Shown here: positions 18,245 through 27,972 of the stretch, piece after piece | How the letters are laid out: each line of letters begins with the position of its first letter | Numbering within the stretch: position 1 is the stretch's first letter | Source: Streptococcus oralis | Lineage (GTDB): Bacteria > Bacillota > Bacilli > Lactobacillales > Streptococcaceae | Direction of reading: 5' to 3' | Length of the DNA stretch: 64,000 nt | Assembly: GCF_002386345.1 (NCBI RefSeq) | Contig: NZ_CP023507.1 | Span: 1,488,001-1,552,000 of the forward strand | Translations under genes and position numbers: made by a program | The notes under the pieces: model-generated | What the model was told of the DNA's origin: nothing | Database searches by the model: none | Seen by the model: the letters and a program-made list of their open reading frames with translations, nothing else

Positions 18245-18793
18245 TTATGCATAAGGTTGTAATTCTGGGTTAATAGGCGTATTGGCTAGGTTGTTGGCAT
18301 AGTTGCAGAGGCTGGCAAGACTAACACCGAGAACCACGTCCAAGGCATTTTGTTGCGTGTAGCCAGCTTCCAAAAATTCAGCCAAGGCTTCATCTCCTAC
18401 ACGCCCTTTGGTATTGATGACCGCCAAGGTAAACTTAGCTAGAGTATCTAGTTTTGGATCTGTTTCAATCGGAGTGCGGTTGCGGAGAGCTTGGAGAAGA
18501 TCATCATTCATCTGGATTTGTTTGATTGAAAAGGCTGTGTGACCTGCGACGCAGAAAGCACAACCATTGGTTACGGCAGCTGTGATTTGTACTACTTCGC
18601 GTTCTACTGGTGTTAAGCTATTGCGACGGTTGATGGCTCCGACAGTTCGGTAGGCTTCAAGCGCGGTTGGGGCATTGGCCAAGAGACCGATTAGGTTGGG
18701 AATATAGCCATTGTTATCTTTTTGTACTGTTTCAAGAACTTCTTTCACTTCTGCTGGTGCTGATTCTACTGTGTGGATGGTAAATGTTGTCAT
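18245..18793 (-). CDS. Carboxymuconolactone decarboxylase / AhpD-like protein
   Basis: A 182-residue all-alpha protein of the CMD/AhpD family. The redox motif is Cys78-Ala-Phe-Cys81 with His85 (CAFCVAGH), preceded by the EREVVQITAAVTNG helix. AhpD-type proteins act as alkylhydroperoxidases or disulfide reductases. It heads a two-gene unit with the acyl-CoA-dehydrogenase-like protein. The family is clear; the physiological substrate is not. Confidence 0.85.
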   Translation of the reverse strand: MTTFTIHTVESAPAEVKEVLETVQKDNNGYIPNLIGLLANAPTALEAYRTVGAINRRNSLTPVEREVVQITAAVTNGCAFCVAGHTAFSIKQIQMNDDLLQALRNRTPIETDPKLDTLAKFTLAVINTKGRVGDEALAEFLEAGYTQQNALDVVLGVSLASLCNYANNLANTPINPELQPYA

Positions 18794-18894
18794 AAGAAAC
18801 CTCTTTTCATTTTATTGTCATTTAGTCTATCATAGAATTTTCCACTTGGATAATATATATTTTCAATAGCCTTGATAGGAAATGTCTATGAAAT

Positions 18895-18919
18895 AAAAAA
18901 ATCACACTAAAAGTGTGAT
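18895..18919 (-). terminator. Terminator after the alanine/glycine symporter gene
   Basis: ATCACACT pairs with AGTGTGAT around a three-base loop. Read leftward it is followed by a run of T. It starts just past the symporter stop. Confidence 0.85.
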
Positions 18920-18923
18920 TGGG

Positions 18924-20246
18924 TTAGTGTTTAAAATACTTTCTGGTTTCGGAAATAACGACTGGCGATAAGACTATGAGGGCAATCAAGTTTGGTAAAG
19001 CCATCAAGGCATTGACGATATCTGCAATAATCCAGACCATATCCAACTCGATAAATCCTCCCAACAAGACCATGACTACAAAGACTACACGGTAAAGCCA
19101 GATAAAACGAACACCAAAGAGAAACTCAAAACAGCGTTCTCCGTAGTAGTTCCATCCGAGAATCGTCGTAAAGGCAAAGAGTACAAGGAAAATGGTCAAG
19201 AGGGAAGGTCCAAAATGTGAAAAAACTGTTGAAAAGGCTGACTGGGTCAAGGCAACCCCATTCAAATCACCACTCCAAACACCAGTTACCAAGATTGTTA
19301 AACCAGTCAACGTACAGATAATGAGGGTATCAATAAAGGTTCCTGTCATGGAAATCAAGCCTTGCTCGACAGGCTCATTTGTCTTAGCCGCAGCCGCCGC
19401 AATGGGAGCTGATCCTAGGCCAGATTCGTTAGAAAAGACTCCTCTCGCCACACCATTTTGGATAGCCATCCGAATGCTGGCACCTGCAAAACCACCTACC
19501 GCGGCCGCCGGACTAAAGGCTGAAGTAAAGATCAGTGCAAGTGTGGCTGGGATTTCCTCGATATTAAAGAGAATAACTGTAAGAGTTCCCAGAATATAGA
19601 CAATAGCCATAAAAGGAACCACTGCTGTCGAAACTTTTGATATGGATTTGAGGCCACCAAAGACAGCAATCCCTACAAAAATGGATAAAATCAGAGCTGT
19701 GATAACTGGATCAACTTGGGCTGTATTTTGAATGGATTCTGTAATCGAATTAACTTGGGTAAAGGTACCAATCCCTAGAAGAGCTACCAATACACCCGCT
19801 AGGGCAAAGAAGATAGCAAGTGGACGCCACTTTTCTCCCATCCCCAAAAGGATGTAATGCATGGGTCCTCCAGCTACAGCTCCATTTGCATCCTTAGTAC
19901 GGTATTTGATGGCCAGTAAGCCTTCGGCATACTTGGTCGCCATCCCAAAAAAGGCCGCCATCCACATCCAAAAGAGGGCCCCTGGTCCTCCAACCTTAAT
20001 GGCTGTCGCTACCCCGATAATATTTCCCGTACCAACGGTGGCGGCTAGAGCCGTACAGAGAGCAGCAAAGCTCGACACATCTCCATGCCCCTTATCCTTG
20101 GTAAAGATCAGCTGAAAGGCCTTTGGGAGACGAGCTACCTGCAAAAGGCCTAGTCGGATGGTCAAATAGATACCCGTTCCGACCAATAAGATCAAGAGGG
20201 GAGGCCCCCAAGCAAAAGCATCAAGCGCTTTAAGCAATTCTAACAT
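18924..20246 (-). CDS. Alanine/glycine:cation symporter (AGCS family)
   Basis: A 440-residue sodium-coupled amino acid carrier with about eleven membrane helices. Family signatures include GDVSSFAALCTALAATVGTGNIIGVATAI, GALFWMWMAAFFGMATKYAEG and NESGLGSAPIAAAAAKT. A glycine riboswitch with a terminator lies in its leader, which points to glycine (and probably alanine) as substrate. The same arrangement is known in S. pyogenes, where glycine represses the gene. The ATG at 20246 has AGGAGAAGGACATG context. It is a single-gene unit with its own promoter and terminator. Confidence 0.93.
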   Translation of the reverse strand: MLELLKALDAFAWGPPLLILLVGTGIYLTIRLGLLQVARLPKAFQLIFTKDKGHGDVSSFAALCTALAATVGTGNIIGVATAIKVGGPGALFWMWMAAFFGMATKYAEGLLAIKYRTKDANGAVAGGPMHYILLGMGEKWRPLAIFFALAGVLVALLGIGTFTQVNSITESIQNTAQVDPVITALILSIFVGIAVFGGLKSISKVSTAVVPFMAIVYILGTLTVILFNIEEIPATLALIFTSAFSPAAAVGGFAGASIRMAIQNGVARGVFSNESGLGSAPIAAAAAKTNEPVEQGLISMTGTFIDTLIICTLTGLTILVTGVWSGDLNGVALTQSAFSTVFSHFGPSLLTIFLVLFAFTTILGWNYYGERCFEFLFGVRFIWLYRVVFVVMVLLGGFIELDMVWIIADIVNALMALPNLIALIVLSPVVISETRKYFKH

Positions 20247-20270
20247 GTCCTTCTCCTATCTTTCAACCCC

Positions 20271-20303
20271 AAAAGAAAGAGCACATGCAAGACACATGTA
20301 CTC
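20271..20303 (-). terminator. Riboswitch-linked terminator before the symporter gene
   Basis: Read leftward, GAGTACATG pairs with CATGTGCTC around TGTCTTG and is followed by TTTCTTTT. It lies between the glycine aptamer and the symporter start, so it is the likely expression platform. Confidence 0.8.
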
Positions 20304-20340
20304 TGGAATGCTTAGATAAATGCCAAAAAGCGGTCTATCC

Positions 20341-20424
20341 TAGCTCTGTCCTTTTACCTGAGAGTTTGAGCAGTTACCTGCCTTGCCCCTTCGGTGCCTT
20401 TACGGTCTCTCCAGAGTTCCGTCC
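20341..20424 (-). ncRNA. Glycine riboswitch aptamer (gcvT type)
   Basis: Read leftward the RNA contains CUCUGGAGAGACCG, then ACCGAAGGGGCAAGGCAGG, then CAAACUCUCAGGUAAAAGG and ACAGAGC. These are the conserved core segments of the glycine riboswitch. Only one aptamer is clear; a second tandem copy is not evident. With the downstream terminator the expected logic is glycine-dependent shut-off of the symporter. Confidence 0.92.
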
Positions 20425-20499
20425 ATTTACAGTCATGGAAAACAAACCTTTCTCCACTTCTATTAAACTTCATTCGGTGTTGGTATTTAATTTTTTATT

Positions 20500-20528
20500 A
20501 TTTTACAAGAAAAGTTAGTCTTTGTCAA
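20500..20528 (-). promoter_or_regulatory. Promoter of the glycine riboswitch/symporter transcript
   Basis: Read leftward: consensus -35 TTGACA, a 17-base spacer and -10 TAAAAT. The predicted start near 20493 gives a leader of almost 250 bases that holds the aptamer and terminator. Confidence 0.88.
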
Positions 20529-20592
20529 TATATTCTATGAAAATTTTTGACTTTTCACTTCTTTTTTCAGAAAGAGTGAATCCTTCTTCTCT

Positions 20593-22929
20593 CTATCCTT
20601 TAAAGGTTACAATGGTGGCGCCACTGCCTCCAGCATTTTGTGGAGCATAGCCAAAACTCTTGACATGCTTGTTTCTTTGCAGGTATTTGGTGACGCCCTC
20701 ACGGATGACTCCCGTACCGATACCATGGATGATGTCGACTTGCGCCATGTTATTGAGCAGGGCTTGGTCGATAAAGGCGTCCAGCTCATTCATAGCCTCT
20801 TCGTACCGTTTGCCTCGGAGATCCAGTCTCGCTTGCGGACCACGACCAGAAGCTCGTTTGACGACATTGACTTGTTTTTTCTTGACTGGGGCTTCTTGCT
20901 GAGCCTGAACAAGGTCAAATTCTTTCTCTTCCAAGGTCATCTTGATTAAACCGACTTGGGCTTCCCAACGGCCGTCCTTAAGCTGATTGGTCAAGGTTCC
21001 ACGTTGTCCATAACTGAGGACCACAATATCATCCCCCACCTTCGGAGCTCGTTTTTTCTTGGCTTTTTGAAGGACCTTGTTTTTAGATAAGTCTACTTTT
21101 TCAGGAGCTAGTTTTTTCAGCTCAGCCTTGGCTTCAATGATTTCATGGGGTTTGAGTTGAGATTTGCTATGGAGATTTTTGAGAATCTGGTCACTTTCAC
21201 TTAGAGCGAGTTCCACAATCTCGGCAGCTTGTTCACGCGCCTTGTTGAGCTCAGTTTCCTTTTCACGATTAAGCTCATTGTAGAGTTTTTTGAGTGCACG
21301 GTTCATCTTGAGGTTTTCTTGCTCCACCTCACGAATATTGTCCAAGCGTTTGCGACTTTCAAGCGTTTGCTCTTCCAATTGTTCAATGATACGGTTGACA
21401 TCATTATCTTGGTTGACCTGCTGGCTGGCATCTCCTACGATGACCTCTGACAAGCCCAGACGTTTGGCAATTTCAAAGGCATTGCTTCGGCCAGGAACTC
21501 CCTGCATAAAGCGATAGGTCGGACGCAAGCTGGCAGTATCAAACTCCATGCTGGCATTTTGCACAAAGGCTGTCTCAATACCATAAGCCTTGAGTTCTGG
21601 ATAGTGGGTCGTAGCCATAGTCTTGACCTGACGCAGACGAAGATCCTCCAGAATAGCCATAGCAAGCGCTGCTCCTTCCTGCGGATCGGTACCTGCCCCA
21701 AGCTCATCTAGCAATAAGAGCGAGTGCTGATTGACCTTGCCAAGAATATCTACGATATTGGTCATGTGGCTGGAGAAGGTAGACAGGCTTTGCTCGATAG
21801 ACTGCTCATCCCCAATATCTGCGAAGATTTCCTCAAAAACACCGACACGGCTTCCCTTGTCAGCTAGAATGGGCAATCCAGATTGGGCCATGAGTTGAGT
21901 CAAGCCTAGGGTTTTGAGCATGATGGTCTTCCCACCAGTATTGGGACCTGTAATGACAATAGCTGTTAATTCCTTACCAAAGTGTACATCGTTTGCCACT
22001 GCATTTTTGACCAAAGGATGGCGAACATGAAGAAGTTGAATCTCTTGATTCTCTGGAAGTTGGGGAACGACTGCTTGTCTTTCTTGAATGAAACGCACCT
22101 TGGCACGAATCAAGTCTAAATGGCCGATAATCCAAGCATCATTAGCAATCTCAGCAGCATGAGGACGAACCCGTTCCGATAGTTCCTGCAGGATGCGAAT
22201 CATCTCATAGCGTTCGTCAGCTCGCAGACTAGCGATTTCTTCGCTCAGCTTGACCACCTCACGTGGCTCGATATAAACCGTATTACCACTGGCAGAGATG
22301 TCATGGACAACACCTGCAATCTTATTGCGATAGGTGTTCTTTACTGGTAAAACTTGACGGCCATTTCTGCTAGCGATTATACCTTCCGTCAACATCTGCG
22401 CTTTTTGCTTGAGTAAGTCTTGCAAGACATCTCGAACTTGACTCTCGCTATCATGGATTTTCCGACGGATACGTGCTAGTTCTTCGCTGGCAAAATTCTC
22501 GATAAATCCTGCATCATTTAGAGCTTGGAGACTTCCTTGCAAGTGTGGAAACTCATGCAGTTTCTCAAACCATCTCGCCAACTGCTCCAAGCGTACGTTT
22601 TCTAGATTGTCGTAAAAACTTTGCAACTCTCTGCTAGCAAGCAAGACTCGTTTGAGAAGCAAGAACTCCTCAATATTGAGGTCCGCCCCCATCTCCAGAC
22701 GCTTGCAGACAGCTGAAAGCTCACGTGTCGCTAGGATAGTAAAGTGAGGTTGCTCCACAAATAGGGCTTGCATTTCCTCCATCTCTGTAAAGGCTTGCTT
22801 GATCTTATCCACCTTAGCAGTTGGAGCCAAGCCTTTTAGCTCCTCTAGGCCTTGTTCTGTCAGGAGATGCGGTTCAAACAAGGTTTTGATTTTATTAAAT
22901 TCTAAGGTTTCTAGTATTTTTGTATTCAT
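20593..22929 (-). CDS. mutS2: MutS2 family ATPase/endonuclease
   Basis: A 778-residue MutS2 protein. The MutS core ATPase carries Walker A GPNTGGKT and the [18 protein letters not shown]alker B region. A long coiled coil follows (about residues 500-630). The C-terminal Smr nuclease domain shows [15 protein letters not shown] and [14 protein letters not shown]. MutS2 lacks the mismatch-binding domain; it limits recombination and, in Bacillus, rescues collided ribosomes. It lies behind zapA and cvpA as in Bacillus (zapA-yshB-polX-mutS2), without polX. Confidence 0.95.
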   Translation of the reverse strand: MNTKILETLEFNKIKTLFEPHLLTEQGLEELKGLAPTAKVDKIKQAFTEMEEMQALFVEQPHFTILATRELSAVCKRLEMGADLNIEEFLLLKRVLLASRELQSFYDNLENVRLEQLARWFEKLHEFPHLQGSLQALNDAGFIENFASEELARIRRKIHDSESQVRDVLQDLLKQKAQMLTEGIIASRNGRQVLPVKNTYRNKIAGVVHDISASGNTVYIEPREVVKLSEEIASLRADERYEMIRILQELSERVRPHAAEIANDAWIIGHLDLIRAKVRFIQERQAVVPQLPENQEIQLLHVRHPLVKNAVANDVHFGKELTAIVITGPNTGGKTIMLKTLGLTQLMAQSGLPILADKGSRVGVFEEIFADIGDEQSIEQSLSTFSSHMTNIVDILGKVNQHSLLLLDELGAGTDPQEGAALAMAILEDLRLRQVKTMATTHYPELKAYGIETAFVQNASMEFDTASLRPTYRFMQGVPGRSNAFEIAKRLGLSEVIVGDASQQVNQDNDVNRIIEQLEEQTLESRKRLDNIREVEQENLKMNRALKKLYNELNREKETELNKAREQAAEIVELALSESDQILKNLHSKSQLKPHEIIEAKAELKKLAPEKVDLSKNKVLQKAKKKRAPKVGDDIVVLSYGQRGTLTNQLKDGRWEAQVGLIKMTLEEKEFDLVQAQQEAPVKKKQVNVVKRASGRGPQARLDLRGKRYEEAMNELDAFIDQALLNNMAQVDIIHGIGTGVIREGVTKYLQRNKHVKSFGYAPQNAGGSGATIVTFKG

Positions 22930-23002
22930 ATTTTTTCCTTGTATGCTGGTTTAAAAGATTATAGCAACTAGGTGTTTTGACCTAGTCGTCCAATCTGTAA
23001 AC

Positions 23003-23031
23003 AAAGGGCTAGGAAAAATCCCGCCCTTTTT
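23003..23031 (-). terminator. Possible terminator at the end of cvpA
   Basis: Read leftward, AAAGGGCGG and CCTAGCCCTTT form an imperfect hairpin around an AT-rich loop, followed by GTTTAC. The T-run is poor. It may reduce rather than stop transcription into mutS2. Confidence 0.4.
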
Positions 23032-23578
23032 ATCCGATTAAATTTGTCACCCAGAGTTGTTTGATAAGATTTGTCGTAAAAGGGACACTTTGGATGATGT
23101 GTTTGGCTACTGTACTTTTTTCGAGTGAATTTTGAATGACTGCCAGAGGTACTGTTGCAAGGATGGTCAGAGCCATTTGCAAGACAAATAAGGTTACCAA
23201 TAGAGACAAAACGCCTGATCCGATACGCAACCATTTGACATCAAGCTTTTTAGTTGGAATCAAGTGCAGGAACAAACCGATAAAACGTCCGATAGTGTAG
23301 CAAATCCCAAAAACTAGAAGATAGGCTAGACCCGCATAAAAGACCTTGTCTAGATGAAACAGCTGGTCTGAAGGGAAGAAAAAGGTTCCCTGTCCTTCCT
23401 GAGGATTGGCATAAGGGACAAGCAAGTGGAAGTGGTCGCCCAGTGATTTATAAAACTGTCCCGCAACAAAGGCTGAAATCACTGCCACGAGGAAATAATA
23501 AACTTGCAGGACCAAACCTCTACGGTAGCCGATGTAAAAGCCCCAAGCCAGAACCAATAAGAGTAGGATTGAAATCAT
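23030..23578 (-). CDS. CvpA family membrane protein
   Basis: A 182-residue integral membrane protein of the CvpA family (named for colicin V production; Bacillus YshB). Four hydrophobic helices are visible, beginning at ISILLLLVLAWGFYIGYRRGLVLQ, which has the family GYRRGL turn. It overlaps the zapA-like stop by four bases and is followed by mutS2, a conserved neighbourhood. Its molecular function is not established. Confidence 0.87.
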   Translation of the reverse strand: MISILLLLVLAWGFYIGYRRGLVLQVYYFLVAVISAFVAGQFYKSLGDHFHLLVPYANPQEGQGTFFFPSDQLFHLDKVFYAGLAYLLVFGICYTIGRFIGLFLHLIPTKKLDVKWLRIGSGVLSLLVTLFVLQMALTILATVPLAVIQNSLEKSTVAKHIIQSVPFTTNLIKQLWVTNLIG

Positions 23579-23877
23579 AGGGAGTCCTCAATCTTGCTCT
23601 GTTCTTGTTTGACAGCAATCAACTTGTGGCGGAGTTCTAACAACTCTTGCTCCTTGTCATCAAATTCAATCTCACGGTTGAGTTGTGTAGATAGACAATT
23701 GACCGCCAAAAGAAGCGCAATGGTTTCATCATCTGCCCCAGGCATTTGTTCTTTAATTGCTTGGTACTTTTCAGTCGCAACCTTGGCAATTTCCTCCATG
23801 AAGAGGTTGTCATGCTCGGTTGTCAAGGTTAATGTCTTTTTCCCGAATGTAAACTTATATCGATTTAGATTTGCCAT
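23575..23877 (-). CDS. zapA: Cell division protein ZapA-like
   Basis: A 100-residue protein resembling Gram-positive ZapA, which promotes FtsZ filament bundling at midcell. The N-terminal beta part (LNRYKFTFGKKTLTLTTEHDN) is followed by a helix and a C-terminal coiled coil (about residues 65-98, rich in E, K, Q and L). The position upstream of cvpA-mutS2 and next to rnhC matches Bacillus zapA. I choose ATG 23877 because GAGGTG just upstream serves as ribosome binding site; the GTG three codons earlier overlaps it. A strong promoter lies immediately upstream. Confidence 0.82.
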   Translation of the reverse strand: MANLNRYKFTFGKKTLTLTTEHDNLFMEEIAKVATEKYQAIKEQMPGADDETIALLLAVNCLSTQLNREIEFDDKEQELLELRHKLIAVKQEQSKIEDSL

Positions 23878-23894
23878 AAAATTCACCTCACGAT

Positions 23895-23923
23895 ATTATA
23901 CCAAATTTCGCTAACTTTGTCAG
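23895..23923 (-). promoter_or_regulatory. Promoter of zapA-cvpA-mutS2
   Basis: Read leftward: -35 CTGACA, a 17-base spacer and -10 TATAAT, with the start predicted about ten bases before the zapA ATG. It is divergent from the rnhC promoter in a gap of under 90 bases. Confidence 0.85.
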
Positions 23924-23947
23924 TTTTTACCAATTCTCCTGCTTTTG

Positions 23948-23956
23948 TGGTACAAT
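23948..23956 (+). promoter_or_regulatory. Extended -10 promoter of rnhC
   Basis: TGGTACAAT is an extended -10 element without a good -35. Its end is only seven bases from the rnhC ATG, so the transcript would start at or one base before the start codon. Confidence 0.65.
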
Positions 23957-23963
23957 AGAGACT

Positions 23964-24839
23964 ATGGCAAGTATCACACTCACACCAAGTGAACAGGAAA
24001 TTCAGAGCTTTTTAAGTCAGTATCAGAAGGCTCTCAGTCCTAGTAAAAATCCCTATATCCGCTATTTTTTGCGCTTCCCTCAGGCAACGGTTTCCATCTA
24101 TACTTCTGGAAAAGTCCTCCTTCAGGGCGAAGCTGCTGAGCAGTACGCCAGTTTCTTTGGCTATCAAGTTGTAGAGGAAACCAGTGGACAAGATTTTCCT
24201 ATGATTGGGACCGATGAGGTGGGGAATGGTTCCTACTTTGGTGGGCTGGCTGTCGTGGCTTCCTTTGTGACACCGGACCAGCATGACTTCTTGCGAAAAC
24301 TCGGCGTAGGGGATTCAAAAACCTTGACTGACCAAAAGATTCGTCAGATTGCCCCTATCCTCAAGGAAAAAATCCAGCATCAAGCACTCCTCCTTTCACC
24401 GAGCAAGTACAACGAAGTTATCGGAGAGCGTTACAATGCTGTTTCTGTAAAGGTTGCCCTTCACAATCAGGCTATCTTTCTCCTGCTTCAAAAAGGAGTC
24501 CAGACAGAAAAAATCGTGATTGACGCTTTTACAAGTCCTAAAAACTATGACAAGTACTTGGCGCAAGAAGCCAACCGTTTTCCAAACAAAATTAGCTTAG
24601 AAGAAAAAGCCGAGGGCAAATACCTGGCTGTTGCGGTTAGCTCCATCATTGCGCGGGATCTCTTCCTCGAAAACTTGGAAAATCTAGGACGAGAACTGGG
24701 CTATCAACTGCCAAGTGGCGCTGGGACTGCATCAGATAAGGTTGCTAGCAAAATCCTTCAGGCCTATGGCATGAAGGGACTTCATTTCTGTGCCAAACTG
24801 CATTTTAAAAACACTGAAAAAGCAAAAAAACTTCTATAG
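23964..24839 (+). CDS. rnhC: Ribonuclease HIII
   Basis: Degrades the RNA strand of RNA-DNA hybrids. The 291-residue protein has the HIII-specific N-terminal TBP-like substrate-binding domain (about residues 1-75) and then the RNase H fold starting at [17 protein letters not shown] (catalytic Asp-Glu). It also has [13 protein letters not shown] and [10 protein letters not shown]. No ribosome binding site is visible and the -10 box is adjacent to the ATG, so the mRNA may be leaderless. lepB follows after nine bases. Confidence 0.94.
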   Translation: MASITLTPSEQEIQSFLSQYQKALSPSKNPYIRYFLRFPQATVSIYTSGKVLLQGEAAEQYASFFGYQVVEETSGQDFPMIGTDEVGNGSYFGGLAVVASFVTPDQHDFLRKLGVGDSKTLTDQKIRQIAPILKEKIQHQALLLSPSKYNEVIGERYNAVSVKVALHNQAIFLLLQKGVQTEKIVIDAFTSPKNYDKYLAQEANRFPNKISLEEKAEGKYLAVAVSSIIARDLFLENLENLGRELGYQLPSGAGTASDKVASKILQAYGMKGLHFCAKLHFKNTEKAKKLL

Positions 24840-24848
24840 AGGTAAACC

Positions 24849-25463
24849 ATGAACTATTTAAAATCATTTATAAAAGAATGGGGAGTCATCTTCCTGGTTA
24901 TCGCACTGGTAGGTCTTAGCCGCATCTTCCTTTGGAGCAATGTCCGTGTGGAAGGACATTCGATGGACCCTACCCTAGCCGACGGAGAAGTTCTCTTCGT
25001 TGTTAAACACCTCCCAATTGACCGCTTCGACATCGTGGTTGCGCATGAGGAAGACGGAAATAAAGACATTGTCAAAAGGGTTATCGGCATGCCTGGTGAT
25101 ACCATCCGCTACGAAAATGACAAACTCTTTATCAACGGTGAAGAAACGAATGAACCTTACCTAGCTGAATATCTCAACTTGTTCAAAACAGAAAAGTTGC
25201 AAAACACCTATACTGGCAAAGGATTTGAAGGCAATAAGGGAGTTTACTTTAGAGAACTTGCTCAAAAAGCACAAGCCTTTACGGTCGATGTCAATTCAAA
25301 TACCAGCTTCAGCTTTACTGTCCCTCAAGGCGAATACCTTCTCCTTGGTGACGATCGTCTAGTCTCTAGCGACAGCCGCCATGTCGGCACCTTCAAGGCC
25401 AGCGATATCAAGGGCGAAGCAAAATTCCGTTTCTGGCCACTTAACCGTATCGGAACTTTTTAA
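24849..25463 (+). CDS. lepB: Signal peptidase I
   Basis: Cleaves signal peptides of exported proteins at the outer membrane face. The 204-residue type I peptidase has one N-terminal membrane helix (about residues 11-29), the nucleophile Ser38 in VEGHSMDPTL and the general-base Lys76 in IVKRVIGMPGD. The late box is LLGDDRLVSSDSRHVG. This Ser/Lys form is the standard bacterial type. It follows rnhC closely, as in pneumococcus, and is closed by a terminator. Confidence 0.95.
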   Translation: MNYLKSFIKEWGVIFLVIALVGLSRIFLWSNVRVEGHSMDPTLADGEVLFVVKHLPIDRFDIVVAHEEDGNKDIVKRVIGMPGDTIRYENDKLFINGEETNEPYLAEYLNLFKTEKLQNTYTGKGFEGNKGVYFRELAQKAQAFTVDVNSNTSFSFTVPQGEYLLLGDDRLVSSDSRHVGTFKASDIKGEAKFRFWPLNRIGTF

Positions 25464-25472
25464 GATAAGGAA

Positions 25473-25505
25473 GAGGCCGAGAATGCTAAGTCTCAGTCTC
25501 TTTTT
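25473..25505 (+). terminator. Terminator after lepB
   Basis: GAGGCCGAGA pairs with TCTCAGTCTC with one mismatch around an eight-base loop, followed by five T. Confidence 0.75.
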
Positions 25506-25590
25506 CTATTGCGAGAGAAAACCTTAAAGTAATCTAGCTTTTCAAAGTGGCTAAGGGTCCAACTCTCACGAACTCATGTAAAGGAAAACT

Positions 25591-27960
25591 ATGGAAGTTT
25601 ATTTTTCAGGCACCATTGAACGGATTATTTTTGAAAATCCCAGTAATTTTTATCGTATTCTCCTCCTAGATATCGAAGATACCAATGCGGAGGACTTTGA
25701 CGATTTTGAAATCATCGTTACAGGAACCATGGCGGACGTGATTGAGGGTGAAGACTACACTTTTTGGGGGCAAATCGTTCAGCACTCCAAGTATGGGGAA
25801 CAGCTTCAGATCAGCCGTTATGAACGCGCAAAACCAACTAGCAAGGGCCTCGTCAAGTACTTTTCTAGCAGTCATTTCAAGGGAATTGGTCTCAAAACGG
25901 CCCAAAAAATCGTTGATAGCTATGGTGAAAATACCATTGACGAAATTCTTGAACATCCTGAAAAGCTAGAAGGCATCTCAGGACTCTCTGCCAAAAACCG
26001 TGAGGCTTTTGTTTCCACTCTCCGTCTAAACTATGGGACAGAAATGGTTTTGGCAAAACTAGCCAACTACGGCATTCCCAATAAACTGGCCTTTCAGATT
26101 CAAGACTTTTACAAGGAAGAAACGCTGAATATTGTCGAAAACTATCCCTACCAGCTGGTCGAGGATATCAAGGGCTTGGGATTTACCATTGCTGACCAAC
26201 TAGCAGCCGAACTAGGTATTGAAAGCCAAGCTCCTGAACGCTTCCGTGCTGGCCTTGTCCATAGTCTTTTTCAAGGATGTATGGATACGGGGGATACCTA
26301 TATGGAAGCTCGAGATTTGCTGGAACAGACCCTGACTCTCCTCGAGTCTTCTCGTCCTGTGGAACTGGACCCCAGCCAAGTCGCTCAGGAATTATCTCAT
26401 TTGATTGAAGAAGACAAGGTTCAACAGATTGACACTAAAATCTTTGATAACAGCCTCTTTTTCGCCGAAGAAGGAATTCGCAGTCACTTGGTTCGTATCC
26501 TTGAAAAAGAAAAACAGAAGAGCCAAGATCTAGAAACCATTCACAAGCATATCGCTAGTGTTGAGGAAGAGCTGGGTATCCAGTACGATGACATTCAAAA
26601 GCAGGCTATCTGTGACGCTATCCAGAACAAGGTTTTTATCCTGACAGGTGGACCCGGTACTGGTAAGACGACTGTTATCAATGGGATTATTGCTGTTTAT
26701 GCACTTTTAGAAGGACTTGACCTCAGGAAAAAAAGCAGTCTGCCTATCCTTCTAGCAGCTCCAACTGGTCGAGCGGCTCGGCGCATGAATGAATTGACAG
26801 GATTGCCAAGTGCTACTATACACCGCCATTTGGGAATGACGGGGGACGATGATACCAGCCATCTGGAAGATTATCTGGATGCCGACTTTATCATTGTAGA
26901 TGAGTTTTCCATGGTGGATACTTGGCTAGCCAACCAGCTCTTCTCCAACATCTCCTCAAACAGTAAAATTCTCATCGTGGGGGATAGCGACCAATTGCCT
27001 TCTGTTAGTCCCGGACAAGTCCTGGCAGACCTGCTCCAGATACCCCTGATTCCGCAGACTCGCTTGGAACGGATTTACCGTCAAAGCGAAGAATCAACTA
27101 TCGTTACCTTGGCGAGTCAGATTCGACAAGGCATCTTGCCAGCTGACTTTACCCAGAAAAAGGCAGACCGCTCCTACTTTGAAATCGCTAGTGGCCATAT
27201 CCCAGCTACCATTGAGAAAATTCTTGGCGCTGCCCTCAGAAGTGGCATTCCGGCTCGCGATATTCAGGTGCTAGCACCCATGTATCGAGGAACTGCTGGT
27301 ATTGACGCCATCAACCAACTTATGCAAGACCTGCTCAATCCTCAGCAAAAGGGGCAAGTTAGCTTTGAAGCAACTCAGTGTCACTATCGAACAGGGGACA
27401 AGGTCATTCACCTAGTCAACGACGCTGAAGTTAATGTCTTTAACGGAGATCTAGGCTACATCACAGACCTGATTCCTGGAAAATACACTGAGTCCAAACA
27501 AGACGAGATTGTCATTGATTTCGATGGCAATGAGGTCATCTATCCTCGAAACGAATGGTACAAGATTCGACTGGCCTATGCCATGAGTATTCATAAGTCG
27601 CAGGGAAGTGAGTTTCCTGTTGTCATCCTGCCCATCACTAGTGCTAGCAAGCGCATGCTGGAGCGAAATCTCATCTACACAGCCATTACACGCGCCAAAA
27701 GCAAACTTATCTTACTAGGTGAATTACAGGCCTTTGACTATGCAGTTAAGCATATCGGGACTGCCCGCAAGACCTATCTGATTGAGCGTTTCAGTGATTT
27801 AATTGAAAATAATATTGAAGAAAGCAAACAAGCCTTCTCTGAAACTGCCACACCAAGTGACTCTGAACAATCCTACATCCTCACCGAAGAAAACTGGTCT
27901 AGCATCCCAGCCATGATTGGGATTACAGATGCAGACCTCAAAGAGATTTTTGGAAAATAG
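25591..27960 (+). CDS. recD2: RecD2 family 5'-3' DNA helicase
   Basis: A 789-residue SF1B helicase of the RecD2/YrrC type, the RecBC-independent form found in Firmicutes. An N-terminal OB-like region (about residues 1-80) and helix-hairpin-helix repeats (GIGLKTAQKIVDSYG; IKGLGFTIADQLAAELG) precede the motor. The motor has Walker A GGPGTGKTT at about residue 353, IIVDEFSMVD and SIHKSQGSEFP. It is implicated in mismatch repair and replication-fork maintenance. It stands alone between lepB and convergent tig. Confidence 0.95.
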   Translation: MEVYFSGTIERIIFENPSNFYRILLLDIEDTNAEDFDDFEIIVTGTMADVIEGEDYTFWGQIVQHSKYGEQLQISRYERAKPTSKGLVKYFSSSHFKGIGLKTAQKIVDSYGENTIDEILEHPEKLEGISGLSAKNREAFVSTLRLNYGTEMVLAKLANYGIPNKLAFQIQDFYKEETLNIVENYPYQLVEDIKGLGFTIADQLAAELGIESQAPERFRAGLVHSLFQGCMDTGDTYMEARDLLEQTLTLLESSRPVELDPSQVAQELSHLIEEDKVQQIDTKIFDNSLFFAEEGIRSHLVRILEKEKQKSQDLETIHKHIASVEEELGIQYDDIQKQAICDAIQNKVFILTGGPGTGKTTVINGIIAVYALLEGLDLRKKSSLPILLAAPTGRAARRMNELTGLPSATIHRHLGMTGDDDTSHLEDYLDADFIIVDEFSMVDTWLANQLFSNISSNSKILIVGDSDQLPSVSPGQVLADLLQIPLIPQTRLERIYRQSEESTIVTLASQIRQGILPADFTQKKADRSYFEIASGHIPATIEKILGAALRSGIPARDIQVLAPMYRGTAGIDAINQLMQDLLNPQQKGQVSFEATQCHYRTGDKVIHLVNDAEVNVFNGDLGYITDLIPGKYTESKQDEIVIDFDGNEVIYPRNEWYKIRLAYAMSIHKSQGSEFPVVILPITSASKRMLERNLIYTAITRAKSKLILLGELQAFDYAVKHIGTARKTYLIERFSDLIENNIEESKQAFSETATPSDSEQSYILTEENWSSIPAMIGITDADLKEIFGK

Positions 27961-27972
27961 TGCAACAGAAAA

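Noticed and set aside
22968..23234. 88-codon reading frame overlapping the end of cvpA
   Set aside because: It is in another frame of the cvpA gene on the same strand, with no family match and no ribosome binding site.
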